Positions 25,201 through 32,889 of a DNA stretch of 64,000 bases are shown here, piece after piece. A program made the position numbers and the translations under genes. How positions within the stretch are numbered: position 1 is the first letter of the stretch; each line of letters starts with the position of its first letter. Source of the stretch: Hippopus hippopus. Lineage: Eukaryota; Mollusca; Bivalvia; Cardiida; Cardiidae. The stretch covers positions 50,592,845 through 50,656,844 of the forward strand of contig OX328105.1 in NCBI GenBank assembly GCA_946811185.2, given 5' to 3'. The notes below the pieces were generated by a model that did not search any database, was not told the DNA's origin, and saw only the letters and a program-made list of their open reading frames with translations.

Positions 25201-27676
25201 GGTTTCTTGAATTCGGAAACATATCTGTACGCAAAATGCCCATAATTGGGAATTCGCAAATTTTTCGACACGCGTATATATCCACGTATACAGTAAAACA
25301 AACCACGATAATGTGACAATACAAACTAAATATTTAACTGTGTCAAAAACCAATTTGCAACCTTCATCAGTCTTTCCTCAAACAATCATGTGTTTTAACA
25401 ACCTCAAGGATGAAAGCTTTAGAAAACATTGTGGAAATTCTTGAAACCAACACTTTCCCTACTTCCCACAATGTTTTCTATCCTTTGAAAGACACTCTTA
25501 TCATATGATTCATATGATTCATATGTATCAACTACAAATGTTTGCAAAAAGAGTCACTGGTTCAAATCCCCAGCTAGGCCAATTTCTCTCCGAAGATTGA
25601 TGTGAGTCATTATGACAGGATTCATTTTTCTCTCACCACTGATCATAGTTTCGACAATGGTTAAACAGATAAGCAGCCAGTGGCTTGCTAAAAAAATTGT
25701 GCGAAGTGCTGGTAAAAGAAACTTCAGGAAAGCATGGATAGGTGCACTGGCTGTTGCAATATATATGGAATAATGTTGAAAACGACATTAAAAAGCATAC
25801 AATCAAATAATAATTACCTTTCACATCCATGAAGTAACAGAAGGGTAGAACTGTAATCATAAAGGCTATGTTGCCATAGTTAGCTAACATCCCAATATTA
25901 CTGTCATCCCAGTTAAACACAGCTTCAGATGACTCTGTGATAGGTCCCCATGTGTTCCACATAATGGCCTGAAAACAATAAAGATAGATTTGAGCCATTC
26001 TCAGTGAAAAGGGGGTTTAATGCATCTGCAAACAGAACATACTGACCCAGGTCAGCCTGGCTAGCCTGGATTGAAACTTTTTATTCACGTAAATTTTCCG
26101 CAGATCCAAAGAACATTCGATCTAAGGGTTCAGCTGGTTGTAAGACAAATTGATTTTACAAATCCATAAATATGTAATGACTTGCTTGGTAAAATATATA
26201 CACAAAGAGATGCTTAAACCCCCTTTTGCCAGAGCATGGCTCTTTACAATTTTCATCTTAACCCTTTATCAAATAAGACACAGCCTTGGAAGATGCCCAT
26301 GCTTGGATGAGTGAAAATTTTCTGTTGAAAAAGGGACATAACTGTGTCACAAAAATATTTTAAAAAGTTACCTGCCCCTCTGGTATGGGTTCCTCTTTTA
26401 ATAGCCAACAACAAGCCCATATTCAAAGTAAATCTTTTTTTTTAGAAACAAGAAAGATATATCAGAAACTCAAAGTTTTTACATGACAACAACAGAAACA
26501 CAGGATGACAAAGCTTTGACCTACTTTAATGTTTTTTTTTTTTAAATACCTGTACTGTAAATCCTGAGTTTCATAACTCAAAGAATAAAGGCTTTTAAAA
26601 AACATTGCAGACCATTCTAAAGTTATGTTGTCTGTTAACCCTTTACTACACAATCCCAAGTTTTAACAAACTGACAAAGAAGCCTATTGAAAACATTGTG
26701 AGAAAAAGAGAAAATGCTAGTAACCAGCATTTTCTCCTTTTCCCACAATGTTTTCTCTCCTATCAAAGATAGATTCTTTCACTTGAGCCACATTTAAATT
26801 TTTTTCTGCAAAAGCTTGAAATTTGGACAAATCTACATTTTTATTGTGTGGTGAAGAGTTAATGGGTTATGGATGTTTTGACTGGAGATCCCTGACCAAA
26901 ACTTGACAGCCCAGATAAAAGATCAAACTGCATGTTCTAAGAAGATGGATATCTATCTTCACTGTACACCAATGTTCCAGAGTAATGCATGCTACATGAT
27001 CCTACTTTTAACAACCATGAAAGAAAAGGCTTCTGAAAACATTGTGGGAAAAAGAGAAAATGATGGTTACCAGCGTTTTCTCTTTTCCCATAATGTTTTC
27101 TACCTTATAAAAGACAGAAATTAACATTTTAGCAACATCTAATTTGTCATCTGTAAATGTTTTCAATTTGGTCCAGTCCAAAATTTTATCATCTGGTAAA
27201 GAGTTAATAGCTGATAAACTTTTCCAGAGTGATAATCAAGCAAAAAATCTATTGATACACAACATAAATGAGGCATGCTCTGGAAAAAGGGGGGCTTAAT
27301 GCATCTCTGCAATGCATTATACCAAGCAAGTAATCACATGATTTCGGACCCCCTAAAATCCATTTTGTTTAATGGCTCACTAAATCTTGAGGTAAACTGG
27401 TCCTTTGACAAGTAGAAAATTTCAAGATAGAAAAATGTTACTGACTGCGCAGACTTACACAGGTCGATACTTTTTGCATATGCATTAAGCCCCCTTTTCA
27501 CAGAGCATGGCGCATTATTATAATGTACTTACCTGGGTAAAACTGCTCAAAGAGAAGACGAAGAAGACATACCACCGTCTTTTGTAAACACCTGTCCCAG
27601 TGAGAGTGTCTCGACGTTTCTGTTCAGGTATCAGAAGGGCCTTTTCCGACTCACCCTCACTGTCTGTGTTGGCCAT
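10033..27676 (-). CDS. SLC49A4: SLC49A4/DIRC2-like major facilitator transporter (12 coding exons)
   Basis: The coding exons, in order, are 27676-27533, 25968-25818, 23754-23664, 23092-22929, 20631-20590 (provisional), 18544-18491, 16095-15966, 14492-14384, 13404-13337, 12746-12628, 12070-11888 and 10208-10033. All junctions keep phase and give 476 residues plus TAA, close to vertebrate DIRC2 length. Family signatures include WNTWGPI near residue 52, RATATAG near residue 162, DIMRLMYI near residue 208, AYAVPTGVLG near residue 269 and SWMNW near residue 422. Family knowledge: SLC49A4 is a 12-helix lysosomal membrane protein, glycosylated in the loop after helix 5 and reported to transport pyridoxine. 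An ExxxLI signal at residues 11-16 fits lysosomal sorting. The start ATG follows a non-coding first exon. The substrate in this organism is inferred from homology only. Introns are loaded with MITEs, and two begin with arrays derived from the preceding exon. Confidence 0.92.
10385..10500 (-). mobile_element. tRNA-headed SINE fragment
   Basis: The minus strand has a tRNA-like head with B-box GGGTTCAAGTCTG near 10450. Confidence 0.5.
10515..10805 (-). mobile_element. SINE body, minus orientation
   Basis: Shares catagccagtgcacctatcc and attctttccaagccactggc with the SINEs at 25553 and 38043. Confidence 0.6.
10807..11034 (-). mobile_element. TTAA fold-back MITE, full length
   Basis: Starts ttaactatttaccaagc, core intact, ends tggtaaaaaattaa. 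Confidence 0.88.
11298..11528 (-). mobile_element. TTAA fold-back MITE, full length
   Basis: Starts ttaactctttacaaaatgac, core intact, ends cgataaagggttaa. Confidence 0.9.
11560..11876 (+). mobile_element. AAAGGGGCATAACTGTGTC SINE
   Basis: aacaagagcatctcatgcagg through ctcaa...aaaaggggcataactgtgtc to acagccgagctaaa. It ends about 12 bp from the donor of SLC49A4 exon 11. Confidence 0.75.
11888..12070 (-). CDS. SLC49A4: SLC49A4 coding exon 11
   Basis: It encodes two helices: SLYTSCILIGIFVNGAIPLF and, after SYPVAEGLTGGVLT, LANNLFGVIFLFVLL. Acceptor cctatttcag, donor TATAG|gtatga. A SINE ends about 12 bp into the downstream intron. Confidence 0.93.
12346..12546 (-). mobile_element. TTAA fold-back MITE with collapsed core
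   Basis: Starts ttaagtctttaccaggtgat and ends tggtgacggattaa. Core hairpin degenerate. Confidence 0.75.
12628..12746 (-). CDS. SLC49A4: SLC49A4 coding exon 10
   Basis: It encodes FSDIFMRRMKTFLITLFIAA and the next helix, to KYIHFNL. The first of two nearby acceptors (ctttttcag) is the one that keeps frame. Donor TTGG|gtgagtg. Confidence 0.92.
13112..13298 (-). mobile_element. TTAA fold-back MITE, old
   Basis: cctttaaccagataac start. Core mostly lost. Confidence 0.55.
13337..13404 (-). CDS. SLC49A4: SLC49A4 coding exon 9
   Basis: It encodes KIAGYMGFWQTLAGGIAGLV, a transmembrane helix matching the DIRC2 segment GFWSIVGG. Acceptor ttcttccag, donor GCCAG|gtgagt. A MITE begins 22 bp upstream of the acceptor. 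Confidence 0.92.
13426..13654 (+). mobile_element. TTAA fold-back MITE, full length
   Basis: ttaacccgtaaccacat to gataaaaagttaa, intact core. It lies 22 bp from SLC49A4 exon 9. Confidence 0.88.
14041..14414 (-). repeat. 34-bp tandem array seeded by SLC49A4 exon 8 end plus splice donor
   Basis: Units recur every 34 bp (tacctgggaa-type sites at 14211, 14245, 14279, 14313, 14347, 14381), with more degenerate units back to 14041, about ten in all. On the minus strand each unit reads like AAACCACTTGG...TTTCCCAG|gtatgt. Two alternating unit variants suggest a 68-bp higher-order period. Confidence 0.9.
14384..14492 (-). CDS. SLC49A4: SLC49A4 coding exon 8
   Basis: It encodes NKPLWLIIIAYAVPTGVLG through LKPLGISQ, matching the seventh helix of DIRC2. 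Acceptor ataatttgtag, donor CCCAG|gtatgtta, phase 0. Its last 27 bases plus the donor form the 34-bp unit of the downstream tandem array. Confidence 0.93.
14832..15010 (+). mobile_element. TTAA fold-back MITE, diverged
   Basis: aaaacattatgggaactgg and core aatgccaataaccaacatt. Ends tttggtaaagg. Confidence 0.65.
15147..15333. mobile_element. ATTCACCAACC palindromic MITE
   Basis: gagtccatattcaccaacc to tgtgaatatggaccc, with long complementary arms around tgattggcttaacc. Confidence 0.85.
15528..15830 (+). mobile_element. AAAGGGGCATAACTGTGTC SINE
   Basis: caggagcatcacatgcagg through aaaaggggcataactaagtc to gatagccaagctaa. Confidence 0.75.
15966..16095 (-). CDS. SLC49A4: SLC49A4 coding exon 7
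   Basis: It encodes a helix (AGMGGLVFLLVVIYFP) followed by the proline-rich cytosolic loop DKPPLPPSF. Acceptor atttatttcag, donor TTCAG|gtttata, phase 2. Confidence 0.92.
16120..16290. mobile_element. AAAGTGTCGT fold-back element
   Basis: ggcactttacgac and aaaagtgtcgtttcggat with gcgcaggctgatccggga. A relative lies at 63595. Confidence 0.55.
16366..16565 (-). mobile_element. TTAA fold-back MITE, one core arm lost
   Basis: ttaatcttttaccacacaac to agttaaagggttaa. Confidence 0.8.
16566..17334. other. Non-coding intron stretch
   Basis: A short gacagtgcataacagtgcat tandem near 16743-16775 and part of a GATCAGACTGCA hairpin repeat near 17215-17275. Nothing else recognised. Confidence 0.4.
17335..17548 (+). 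mobile_element. TTAA fold-back MITE, full length
   Basis: Core intact. Ends ttgtttggaaaaaggttaa. Confidence 0.88.
17758..17981 (-). mobile_element. TTAA fold-back MITE
   Basis: ttaactctttaccagacaac to gataaagagttaa. Core diverged. Confidence 0.82.
18002..18236 (+). mobile_element. TTAA fold-back MITE, tail-to-tail partner 1
   Basis: Ends tttggtaatggtttaa, sharing TTAA 18233-18236 with the next copy. Confidence 0.88.
18237..18445 (-). mobile_element. TTAA fold-back MITE, tail-to-tail partner 2
   Basis: Begins ccctttaccaaacgac right after the shared TTAA. Perfect core, ends ggtaaagagttaa. Confidence 0.9.
18491..18544 (-). CDS. SLC49A4: SLC49A4 coding exon 6
   Basis: It encodes ISNMDNLKSDIMRLMYI plus split codons. 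The DIMRLMYI segment matches the stretch before helix 6 in DIRC2. Acceptor ccttcttttttag, donor TATAT|gtaagttt. Confidence 0.88.
18600..19560. other. Non-repetitive intron stretch
   Basis: No exon found. Includes ccaaaatggcggcgtcgatcg near 19222. Confidence 0.4.
19577..19720 (-). promoter_or_regulatory. Candidate internal promoter with CRE pair and short first exon
   Basis: Reading the minus strand downwards: a CCAAT near 19717, TTACGTCA (19705-19698) and the full CRE TGACGTCA (19689-19682) are followed by ATG at 19597, six more codons (DFKSFK) and CAAG|gtaagtaa at 19577. The region is unlike the surrounding repeats. Phase 0 does not match the next SLC49A4 exon, so the partner exon is unknown. 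Confidence 0.3.
19840..19979. repeat. Inverted repeat, arms about 47 bp
   Basis: tacggtcaggtggcaggggac... pairs with ...gtcccctgccacctgactgt. The loop holds cctcgccttcggcttggg. Confidence 0.85.
20064..20162. repeat. Short inverted repeat
   Basis: cccacaggggcatg and catgcccctgtggg bound an AT-rich centre. Confidence 0.75.
20590..20631 (-). CDS. SLC49A4: Provisional SLC49A4 micro-exon 5
   Basis: This 42-bp exon has phase 1 at both ends, so the frame holds with or without it. It would add IVHQTLHNYSTVK, including an N-Y-S glycosylation sequon where DIRC2 carries its loop glycan, and brings the protein to the family length. The acceptor must be the second AG of tttcaggtcag; the first one runs into a stop. 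The donor is AAAG|gtaggt. cDNA is needed to confirm it. Confidence 0.5.
20839..21065 (+). mobile_element. TTAA fold-back MITE, full length
   Basis: ttaaccatttaccgcac to tgctaaagggttaa. One mismatch pair in the core. Confidence 0.9.
21105..21366. mobile_element. GAGCCATGCTCT fold-back MITE
   Basis: gagcaatgctctgtgaaaag to cccccttttgtcggagcg-tggctc. Confidence 0.82.
21428..21701 (+). mobile_element. TTAA fold-back MITE, nested remnants
   Basis: A partial inverted copy (actctaccagacaac) precedes a copy ending tttgtaaagagttaa. Confidence 0.7.
21929..22137 (+). mobile_element. TTAA fold-back MITE
   Basis: ttaaccctttaccacacaat start. Core diverged, right end lost. Confidence 0.82.
22142..22371 (+). 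mobile_element. TTAA fold-back MITE, full length
   Basis: taaccctttaccaaacaatc to tgtggtaaaggga. Core intact. Confidence 0.88.
22439..22656 (-). mobile_element. TTAA fold-back MITE
   Basis: accctttattagatgac to gtggtaagaggtta. Core diverged (tactggtcacctgaattttc). Confidence 0.8.
22682..22911 (+). mobile_element. TTAA fold-back MITE, next to exon 4
   Basis: aaaccctttaccacacaatc to tggtaaagagtta. Core near perfect. Confidence 0.88.
22929..23092 (-). CDS. SLC49A4: SLC49A4 coding exon 4
   Basis: It encodes residues 129-183 plus one base, with the family-typical SSVWFPPDQRATATAGISF. Acceptor gactctag, donor ATTATAG|gtatgg. A TTAA fold-back MITE ends 18 bp inside the downstream intron. Confidence 0.93.
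23116..23308. mobile_element. GAGCCATGCTCT fold-back MITE, truncated
   Basis: gagtcatgctctggcaaaag start, cut where the 59-bp array begins. Confidence 0.7.
23311..23690 (-). repeat. About 59-bp tandem array seeded by SLC49A4 exon 3 end plus splice donor
   Basis: Seven copies have phase points at 23321, 23383, 23438, 23497, 23556, 23614 and 23667 (spacing 53-62, mostly 58-59). On the minus strand each repeats CTGCATCC-AGCTATAGCTACCTG|GTAGGTA. The last copy is the genuine exon 3 end and donor. Confidence 0.9.
23664..23754 (-). CDS. SLC49A4: SLC49A4 coding exon 3
   Basis: It encodes residues 99-128 plus two bases (LRISMLICTAMIAVG and onward). Acceptor atatcaacag, donor CTACCTG|gtaagtac. The last 40 bases and the donor are repeated in the tandem array that follows in the intron. 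Confidence 0.9.
23822..23909 (+). mobile_element. TTAA fold-back MITE, left fragment
   Basis: tctttaccacattatcc to gatgagaatgctag. Confidence 0.55.
24014..24247 (-). mobile_element. tRNA-headed SINE, minus orientation
   Basis: On minus: head ctggctaaagaggttagtg, B-box GGTTTGATACT, body gtcagtactggtgtgag, tail aggtgcactgacc. Same family as the copy at 32626. Confidence 0.75.
24447..24668 (-). mobile_element. TTAA fold-back MITE, full length
   Basis: ttaactctttactacatgac to tggtaaagtgttaa. Core intact. Confidence 0.88.
24840..25065 (+). mobile_element. TTAA fold-back MITE
   Basis: ctaaccctttaccaaacat start. Core GCTGGCAACCAGC, right end eroded. Confidence 0.82.
25371..25496 (+). mobile_element. 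TTAA fold-back MITE fragment
   Basis: ctcaaacaatcatgtgtttt to cacaatgttttctatcc. Core diverged. Confidence 0.65.
25553..25812 (+). mobile_element. tRNA-headed SINE, 5' truncated
   Basis: B-box GGTTCAAATCC, body gaagattgatgtgagtcatt, tail gcactggctgttgcaatata. It runs to the intron side of the exon 2 donor. Confidence 0.75.
25818..25968 (-). CDS. SLC49A4: SLC49A4 coding exon 2
   Basis: It encodes residues 49-98 plus one base, including WNTWGPI and the second helix ending FMDVKG. Acceptor ttgttttcag, donor G|gtaatta. The 3' tail of a SINE reaches almost to the donor. Confidence 0.93.
25992..26243. mobile_element. GAGCCATGCTCT fold-back MITE
   Basis: gagccattctcagtgaaaag to cccttttgccagagcatggc. 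Confidence 0.82.
26308..26490 (+). mobile_element. AAAGGGGCATAACTGTGTC SINE fragment
   Basis: aaaagggacataactgtgtc and gttacctgcccctctggtat. Confidence 0.65.
26634..26862 (+). mobile_element. TTAA fold-back MITE, full length
   Basis: ttaaccctttactacacaat to tggtgaagagttaa. Core near perfect. Confidence 0.88.
27001..27206 (+). mobile_element. TTAA fold-back MITE
   Basis: Left end eroded. Core aatgatggttaccagcg, ends ctggtaaagagttaa. Confidence 0.82.
27270..27513. mobile_element. GAGCCATGCTCT fold-back MITE
   Basis: gaggcatgctctggaaaaag to ccttttcacagagcatggc. Ends about 20 bp from SLC49A4 exon 1. Confidence 0.82.
27533..27676 (-). CDS. SLC49A4: SLC49A4 coding exon 1
   Basis: It encodes residues 1-48, a polar N-terminal tail followed by the start of helix 1 (RRWYVFFVFSLSSF). 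Residues 11-16 (EKALLI) form an acidic dileucine motif. The exon ends CAG|gtaagtac in phase 0. A 5' UTR part continues to 27710, where an acceptor ttgtttcag joins the upstream non-coding exon. Confidence 0.93.
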
Positions 27677-27945
27677 CTTCCACCTTCAATGCAGGTTAAC
27701 TCATTGCCACCTGAAACAATTTGCGGATGATGAATTTGAAAAACACTCTTGTAGAACTGAGAAAGATCTTATCTAGTTTAATTATAGTTTGATAGATAAA
27801 AACATAGTGAAAATATTATTGCAAAAGGACAAAAAAAGAGAGTAGATCTATTTCATACTTGTGCCAAAACATTTTCAATACTGGTGTGATGAAAGACCCA
27901 AGAAGTCCCACCTAAGATTCTTTACTAAAAACAAATGCACATTCT

Positions 27946-28183
27946 TTAATCCTTTACAAAATGATCCTAGGTTTTCAAGACCCTGGAACAGAAAGCTTTT
28001 GGAAACATTGTGGAATAAGGAGAAAATGCTGGTAACCAGCATTTTCTCCTTTTGAGTTTTCTCACAACGTTTTCCACCCTGTCAGAGAGCTTAAGCTAAA
28101 TTATTGTACCAGTTCTGAATGTGTTGTCTGGCAATTTTTAGAATTTGAAAGAATCTGAAATTTGTTGTTTGGGAAAGGGTTAA
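27946..28183 (+). mobile_element. TTAA fold-back MITE, near full length
   Basis: ttaatcctttacaaaatgat to gggaaagggttaa, with a small insertion in the core. Confidence 0.85.
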
Positions 28184-28189
28184 TTTCAA

Positions 28190-29300
28190 CAGCACTTGCA
28201 GTGTTGTTCCTAGGTTAAAAATATTGGGGGACACCAGTGTCCCTGGGTAAAATCCTAGGGGACATTCTTTAAAACAGAGGGACAAAGACCATTTCAAATA
28301 AAGTTGACTTCATGTCTGTAAAGTGCACTTGTATGCATATTACTACAACCGTCGTTGCAAACAAACAGTTTCAAAAAAAATTGAAAGATTCAAAGCAGAT
28401 TCGCGACAAGCCTGACATACACCCATTGGAATAATCTACTCGTAACCATGTGAATTTGCCTGGACACCCCAGAAATTCCTTACTTTTCTGTTTGGATTTA
28501 GAGCCAGATTTATTTTGAGAGCTCTACTTATGTTATTGTTGCTGATGTTGGTCAAATTTCCCGATTTTTTTTTCCTAATATAGGAAATGCGTGGCTGACG
28601 TTTACCTGCCATGATGCATATAGACTGCTTAACAAAATATTGTTAAATACTAAACGACAAGAATTTGAAAAAATCGAGACACAGTCTTGTAATTTTACAT
28701 ACCCCTTCAGACTGGTCACCAGTACTAAGCTCAATAGTACGCAACAACTAGTGAAAAAAATTGAGACACAGTCTACAATTTGCTACTGACTATAGAACAG
28801 AAAAGAATGGAGTAATTGACTGCATGGTATCTGACAATGCAAAGTGAGAAAATTAGGAATTTGAGCGCGCCCGATGTGCATTTTACAGCCTGCACTTCTG
28901 TATTTTTTGGGGGAAATTTTCAAAAAAACTGCGCTTCCTAGGCACAACACTGTACTTGTCCTCTGTGTTTAGAAATAGACTAGATCTATAGCCTGTTGCA
29001 GCAGACAAACTAATCTACAGGTCTGTCATCACTTTTTCAGCCAAATATGGTACATGTATTGGCAGCACCAATGAATAAATAGTCTTAAATACATCAGAAT
29101 TGCTTATTTTGGCATCTTAAATTCAAGAACTTTCTCAGAGGAAGTCTCCTGAATACTCCTTTGGGGAGGGAGGATACCACTTCTCATCCTCTCCTCCACT
29201 CATCAAAGGACTTCTATGACCATACCAAATTTCAAATGGTGATGACTGCCCTGATCTAGAGTCTAGCCTACAGTAGCGAAATAAAAAACTTTTGACCATA
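28190..29300. other. Mostly unique 5' intron sequence
   Basis: No exon or named repeat recognised. A short reading frame here has no family resemblance. Confidence 0.4.
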
Positions 29301-29304
29301 TATA

Positions 29305-29557
29305 AACTTTGCCCTGAGAACAAGGAGTTTAATGTGTTTCTGTGATGCATTATATTAAGCAAGTTATCACATAATTATGGATCCGTAAACTTCATTTTGT
29401 TAAACTGAATCATAATATAGACTGGTCCATTGACATGCAGAAAATTTACAAATACCAAAAGTTTTGACCCAGGTCAGACTCCATGGACTGTGCTGGTTGG
29501 CCTTTGTCTATTCTTTTTGTAGAAGCATGTAACCCCTTTTCACAGAGCATGGCTCAT
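29305..29557. mobile_element. GAGCCATGCTCT fold-back MITE, old
   Basis: ctttgccctgagaacaagg to ccttttcacagagcatggct. Confidence 0.7.
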
Positions 29558-29657
29558 ATGAGTTATAATAGGTAAACCCCCACCTCCCAAACTTGAACAA
29601 TCAAGCTGATGATATACATGTCTGCCTTTGTCCCACAAGCAAAGTGGTTCACAAACT

Positions 29658-29879
29658 TTAAACACCTAAGATCTACTAGAGAATAAAATATTAGACATGT
29701 ACTTGCAGATAAAAATTCAAATATGGCTCAAATGATGGAATTTGTCTTTGATAGGGAAGAAAACATTGTGGGAAAAGGAGAAAATGCTGGTTACCAGTAT
29801 TTTCTCCTTTTCCCACAATGTTTTTGTAAGGCTTCTTTCTCAGGATCTTTAAAACTCAGGATTGTGTGGTAATGGGTTA
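29658..29879 (-). mobile_element. TTAA fold-back MITE
   Basis: Left end diverged. Core intact, ends tgtggtaatgggtta. Confidence 0.8.
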
Positions 29880-29880
29880 G

Positions 29881-30065
29881 TCACATTACCACATAACCAG
29901 ACAAAAACTTTTCAGACATCTCAAAATTAAAAGCTATTTGTAGACAAGTTCTATGTGGCTCAAACAGATTTACAGTGATTTGTTTCTGAAAGAAAACATT
30001 TTCTCTTTTAATTTCCCTCTATGTTTCTAAACGTTAAAACACGGGATTGCTTCATAGTGGCTTAA
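29881..30065 (-). mobile_element. TTAA fold-back MITE, decayed
   Basis: Core collapsed to attttctcttttaatttccc. Ends catagtggcttaa. Confidence 0.55.
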
Positions 30066-30312
30066 TCTTATGACAAAAGTTAAGCCCCTACCTCCTTTAA
30101 AAAGAAAAGCAGGCCTACCAAAAATATTTTTGGATATCAAACTGGAACGAAGGGACCACAAGACTGGGTGACAGTGGTTAGAATCTAAGAATATCGTCTG
30201 CTGCAGTACAGATCAAACTGATTTGAAGAAAACGTTGTTGTTTGCTAGGTCGAGGAGCACAAAAACCTTACAGTCAAACAAAAACTGAAAAGAAATGATA
30301 GTGTCAGCTTAC

Positions 30313-30420
30313 CTGCACTTGAATCTTCAAGTTACATTGGAGGTCTTTCGATTTAAATTTAGAGATCATGTGAGCAGAATAACAACAAACTAGCGGACGG
30401 TGTCAAATCACCTAGAGAAG
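30313..30420 (-). other. SLC49A4: Probable 5' non-coding exon of SLC49A4
   Basis: On the minus strand, TTCAAGTGCAG|gtaagctgac is a strong donor with no coding potential before it. The coding exon has a good UTR acceptor at 27711-27712. Only the low edge is set by sequence; the transcription start is a guess placed next to the ETS-like motif. Confidence 0.5.
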
Positions 30421-30433
30421 TACTTCCGGGTCG
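30418..30433 (-). promoter_or_regulatory. ETS-like core promoter motif of SLC49A4
   Basis: The minus strand reads CGACCCGGAAGTACTTC. CCGGAAGT is the ETS consensus commonly found at TATA-less start sites of housekeeping genes. It lies directly upstream of the proposed first exon. Confidence 0.4.
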
Positions 30434-31922
30434 TATGGTGCTAAAGTAGTTCTTAAAAAAAAAAATGAAACCTTTTTTTGATAGTGCATGGTTCATTGCA
30501 GGATTGCTTTTCTCACATTATTTTCACCTGATGTTTTGAAATAGGGTATTTTGTGCTGAATGAGCTAAAATCCATCTTTCTTTTCAGGACTATTTCTTGT
30601 GTGTGGATGCTGGAAATTGTGAAGTAGATGTGGTTACGGGCCTTGTGATGGTTAGGAAAAAGACATGGTACACGCGTTTGACCTAATTTTGTGAAAAATC
30701 CAATCGGTCATGATGGATGTATTTGTTGGAAATTCAAGGGATTAGAGAAGTTTCTGAAACATTTGGAGCATGTTATTCGTGAACGAATGTCGTGGAACAT
30801 GTGACAATGTGTGGAATTAGCGGAATTTACATTGAATTATATAGGAGTCTATTTGAGTGATTTAACACCGGACGTAAAATTCCGGGTTTGATATATCGGC
30901 ATATTCGTAGTGGAATATGCGAATAGGGCATATTATAATCAGAAATAATGGGAATAAGGTAGATTTTAGTTTCGATGAAAAAGAAAAAAAATAAACCGAT
31001 AAAAATGGTGATATTGTTAAAGATATTTGAATTATTCGTTTTCTATTTGAGACCCGAAATGAGAAACTCGAGGTTTGCGAAGCTACGAAGGGGGAGGGGG
31101 GGGGAGTATCGTAATCGTCAAGACGATAATGCTCCCATATCCCGTAGAGGAAGGCGGGGGGAGGGGGGGGGAAGAGAAATGAGGGTGAAAAGATAGATTG
31201 CAACCTACTCCCATACATATAGCGTGCATAATCTTATAATGTAGATGCACAAATGGGACCATTTTTAGACAGACAGAAAGGACTCAAAGTCCCGAAGAGC
31301 AGATTTGTGGGAAAGTATGTTTGTTAATATTGGGTTTTGCACATTTTTCAACATTTTAAGTTATATCGCGCTGGTTTAGTGCATCTATCCATGCATTTCT
31401 GGAGTTTTTTTTTTTACCAGTATATAACCGACCTAATGTTGCAAACGGCTTTCAACATCAGACAAACAAATACACATCCAAAAAAAGATATTCGGATGTA
31501 CAAACGGAATGAAGCAGACCTGCTAGTCTTGTTTTATTTAAATTACATGGCATAGTTTTATTTACAGCAAACAGATTAACGTTTTTCAGCATTCACCTAT
31601 TGTAGTTGTAAATGATATTAACACGGGCAGTGCTAGCACCTATTCATGTGGATTCAAAATTGTGCTAGAGTGGTCGTGTTGAGCCATAAAGGCTCAGATG
31701 TGCGACCCAGAGCAATTATGGCTCTCTTGTTAGGGAACACAGAATTACTGTAGTTTGCTTGGCAGAAAATCATTCTTTTTTTTTTTACAGCATCAAGTGT
31801 GTTCAGACCAGAAAAACGTCAGCAATCAATTTTGTATCGGTGAGCACTGACCAAGATCAGATTGCAAAGACGCACAGACTACTCTTGGTTTACGATTCTC
31901 ACAAAGGACATCAGTTTCCAAA
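30434..31922. other. Region upstream of SLC49A4 without a recognised gene
   Basis: It contains a G-rich tract (31088-31175), an AT-rich palindromic patch near 30895-30940, a SINE tail fragment at 31355-31435, and ggctcagatgtgcgacccagag near 31690. An open stretch at 30588-30685 after a good AG has no partner exon. Confidence 0.4.
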
Positions 31923-32045
31923 TTAACCTTTTATCACAAAATTCCGAGTATAAACGACCAGAAGGAAGAAGGTATTTGAATACATTGTGGGAAAAGGAGA
32001 AAGTATGATGCTGATCTGAAATTTTGTAGTATGGTCAAGGGTTAA
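31923..32045 (+). mobile_element. TTAA fold-back MITE with internal deletion
   Basis: ttaaccttttatcacaaaat to tggtcaagggttaa in 123 bp. Shares its end TTAA with the next copy. Confidence 0.82.
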
Positions 32046-32273
32046 ATCTGTACCAAAATTGGAAATTCTAGACTTGTCTGCATTGAAAGCACTCGCAAAC
32101 GACAAATCGAATGTTTCAAATTATTAGATTTGTCACTGATAGGGTAGAAAACATTGTGGAAAAAGGAAAAAAAAACACTGAATACCAGCATTTTCTCCTT
32201 TTCCCATAATGTTTTCAAAAGTCTTCTCAATCAGGGTCGTTTAAATTCGGGATTGTGTGGTACAGGGTTTTAA
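32046..32273 (-). mobile_element. TTAA fold-back MITE, tail-to-tail partner
   Basis: Starts after the shared TTAA, ends gtgtggtacagggttttaa. Core diverged on one arm. Confidence 0.82.
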
Positions 32274-32554
32274 CAGGATACAGTGTAATTTATATACACA
32301 CGACAGAAACGCTGTGACAATTAAAACTCTTTTCTTCTCAATTATTCATGACTGATGCGAGGTCCACTCTCTGCACATACTTTATAAATTTTCATACTTG
32401 CAGATACTACCGAGAGCTTGTTGAAACGACTTTATAAACCAGCCGCTTTTCTTTCTTGTACAAAAATTGATCTAACATCTAACATGGTCCGCTGCAACAT
32501 GCACACTGTCGTCCGCAGGGGTAATGCGTTAACGACACGAACAAAACTTTTTGT

Positions 32555-32612
32555 TGTTGTTGCTGCTGCTGCTGTTGTTCGTTGTCGTCGTTATTGTTGT
32601 TGCTGTCCGTGT
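32555..32612 (+). repeat. (GTT/GCT)n microsatellite
   Basis: gttgttgttgctgctgctgctg-type tract directly before the SINE head. Confidence 0.8.
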
Positions 32613-32625
32613 TTGTTGTTTTGGC

Positions 32626-32885
32626 TCGCCCGTGTAGCCGAGTGGTTAGCGTATCGGACTCGTGACCTTGTGGTTGTGAGTTCGATACCCGTTTGTGGCA
32701 AACTTTCTTTCCGACGATTTTTCGCCTCCCACCTCTGATGCATGTGAGAAAGTAGTCAGTGACTTAGAAAGAAAGTTGTGTCAGTACTGGTGTGAGAAAG
32801 CCAGGAACACATGCGTAGGTGCACTGACCGCAGTGATATGACCTAAGCTGTTAAAACGGCGTCAAACTCTAATTTAAGCAATCGA
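32626..32885 (+). mobile_element. tRNA-headed SINE, nearly complete
   Basis: The head gtagccgagtggttagcg (A-box) and gagttcgatacc (B-box) resembles a tRNA. The body gtcagtactggtgtgagaaa and tail taggtgcactgacc recur at 24014. It is not a functional tRNA gene because the acceptor stem does not pair. Confidence 0.8.
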
Positions 32886-32889
32886 TCGT

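Noticed and set aside
30588..30688. Open stretch on plus after ttttcag (DYFLCVDAGNCE...)
   Set aside because: No upstream or downstream partner exon and no family resemblance; it may be chance.
32626..32700. tRNA gene
   Set aside because: A- and B-box present, but no pairing acceptor stem and a SINE body follows; similar heads recur elsewhere.
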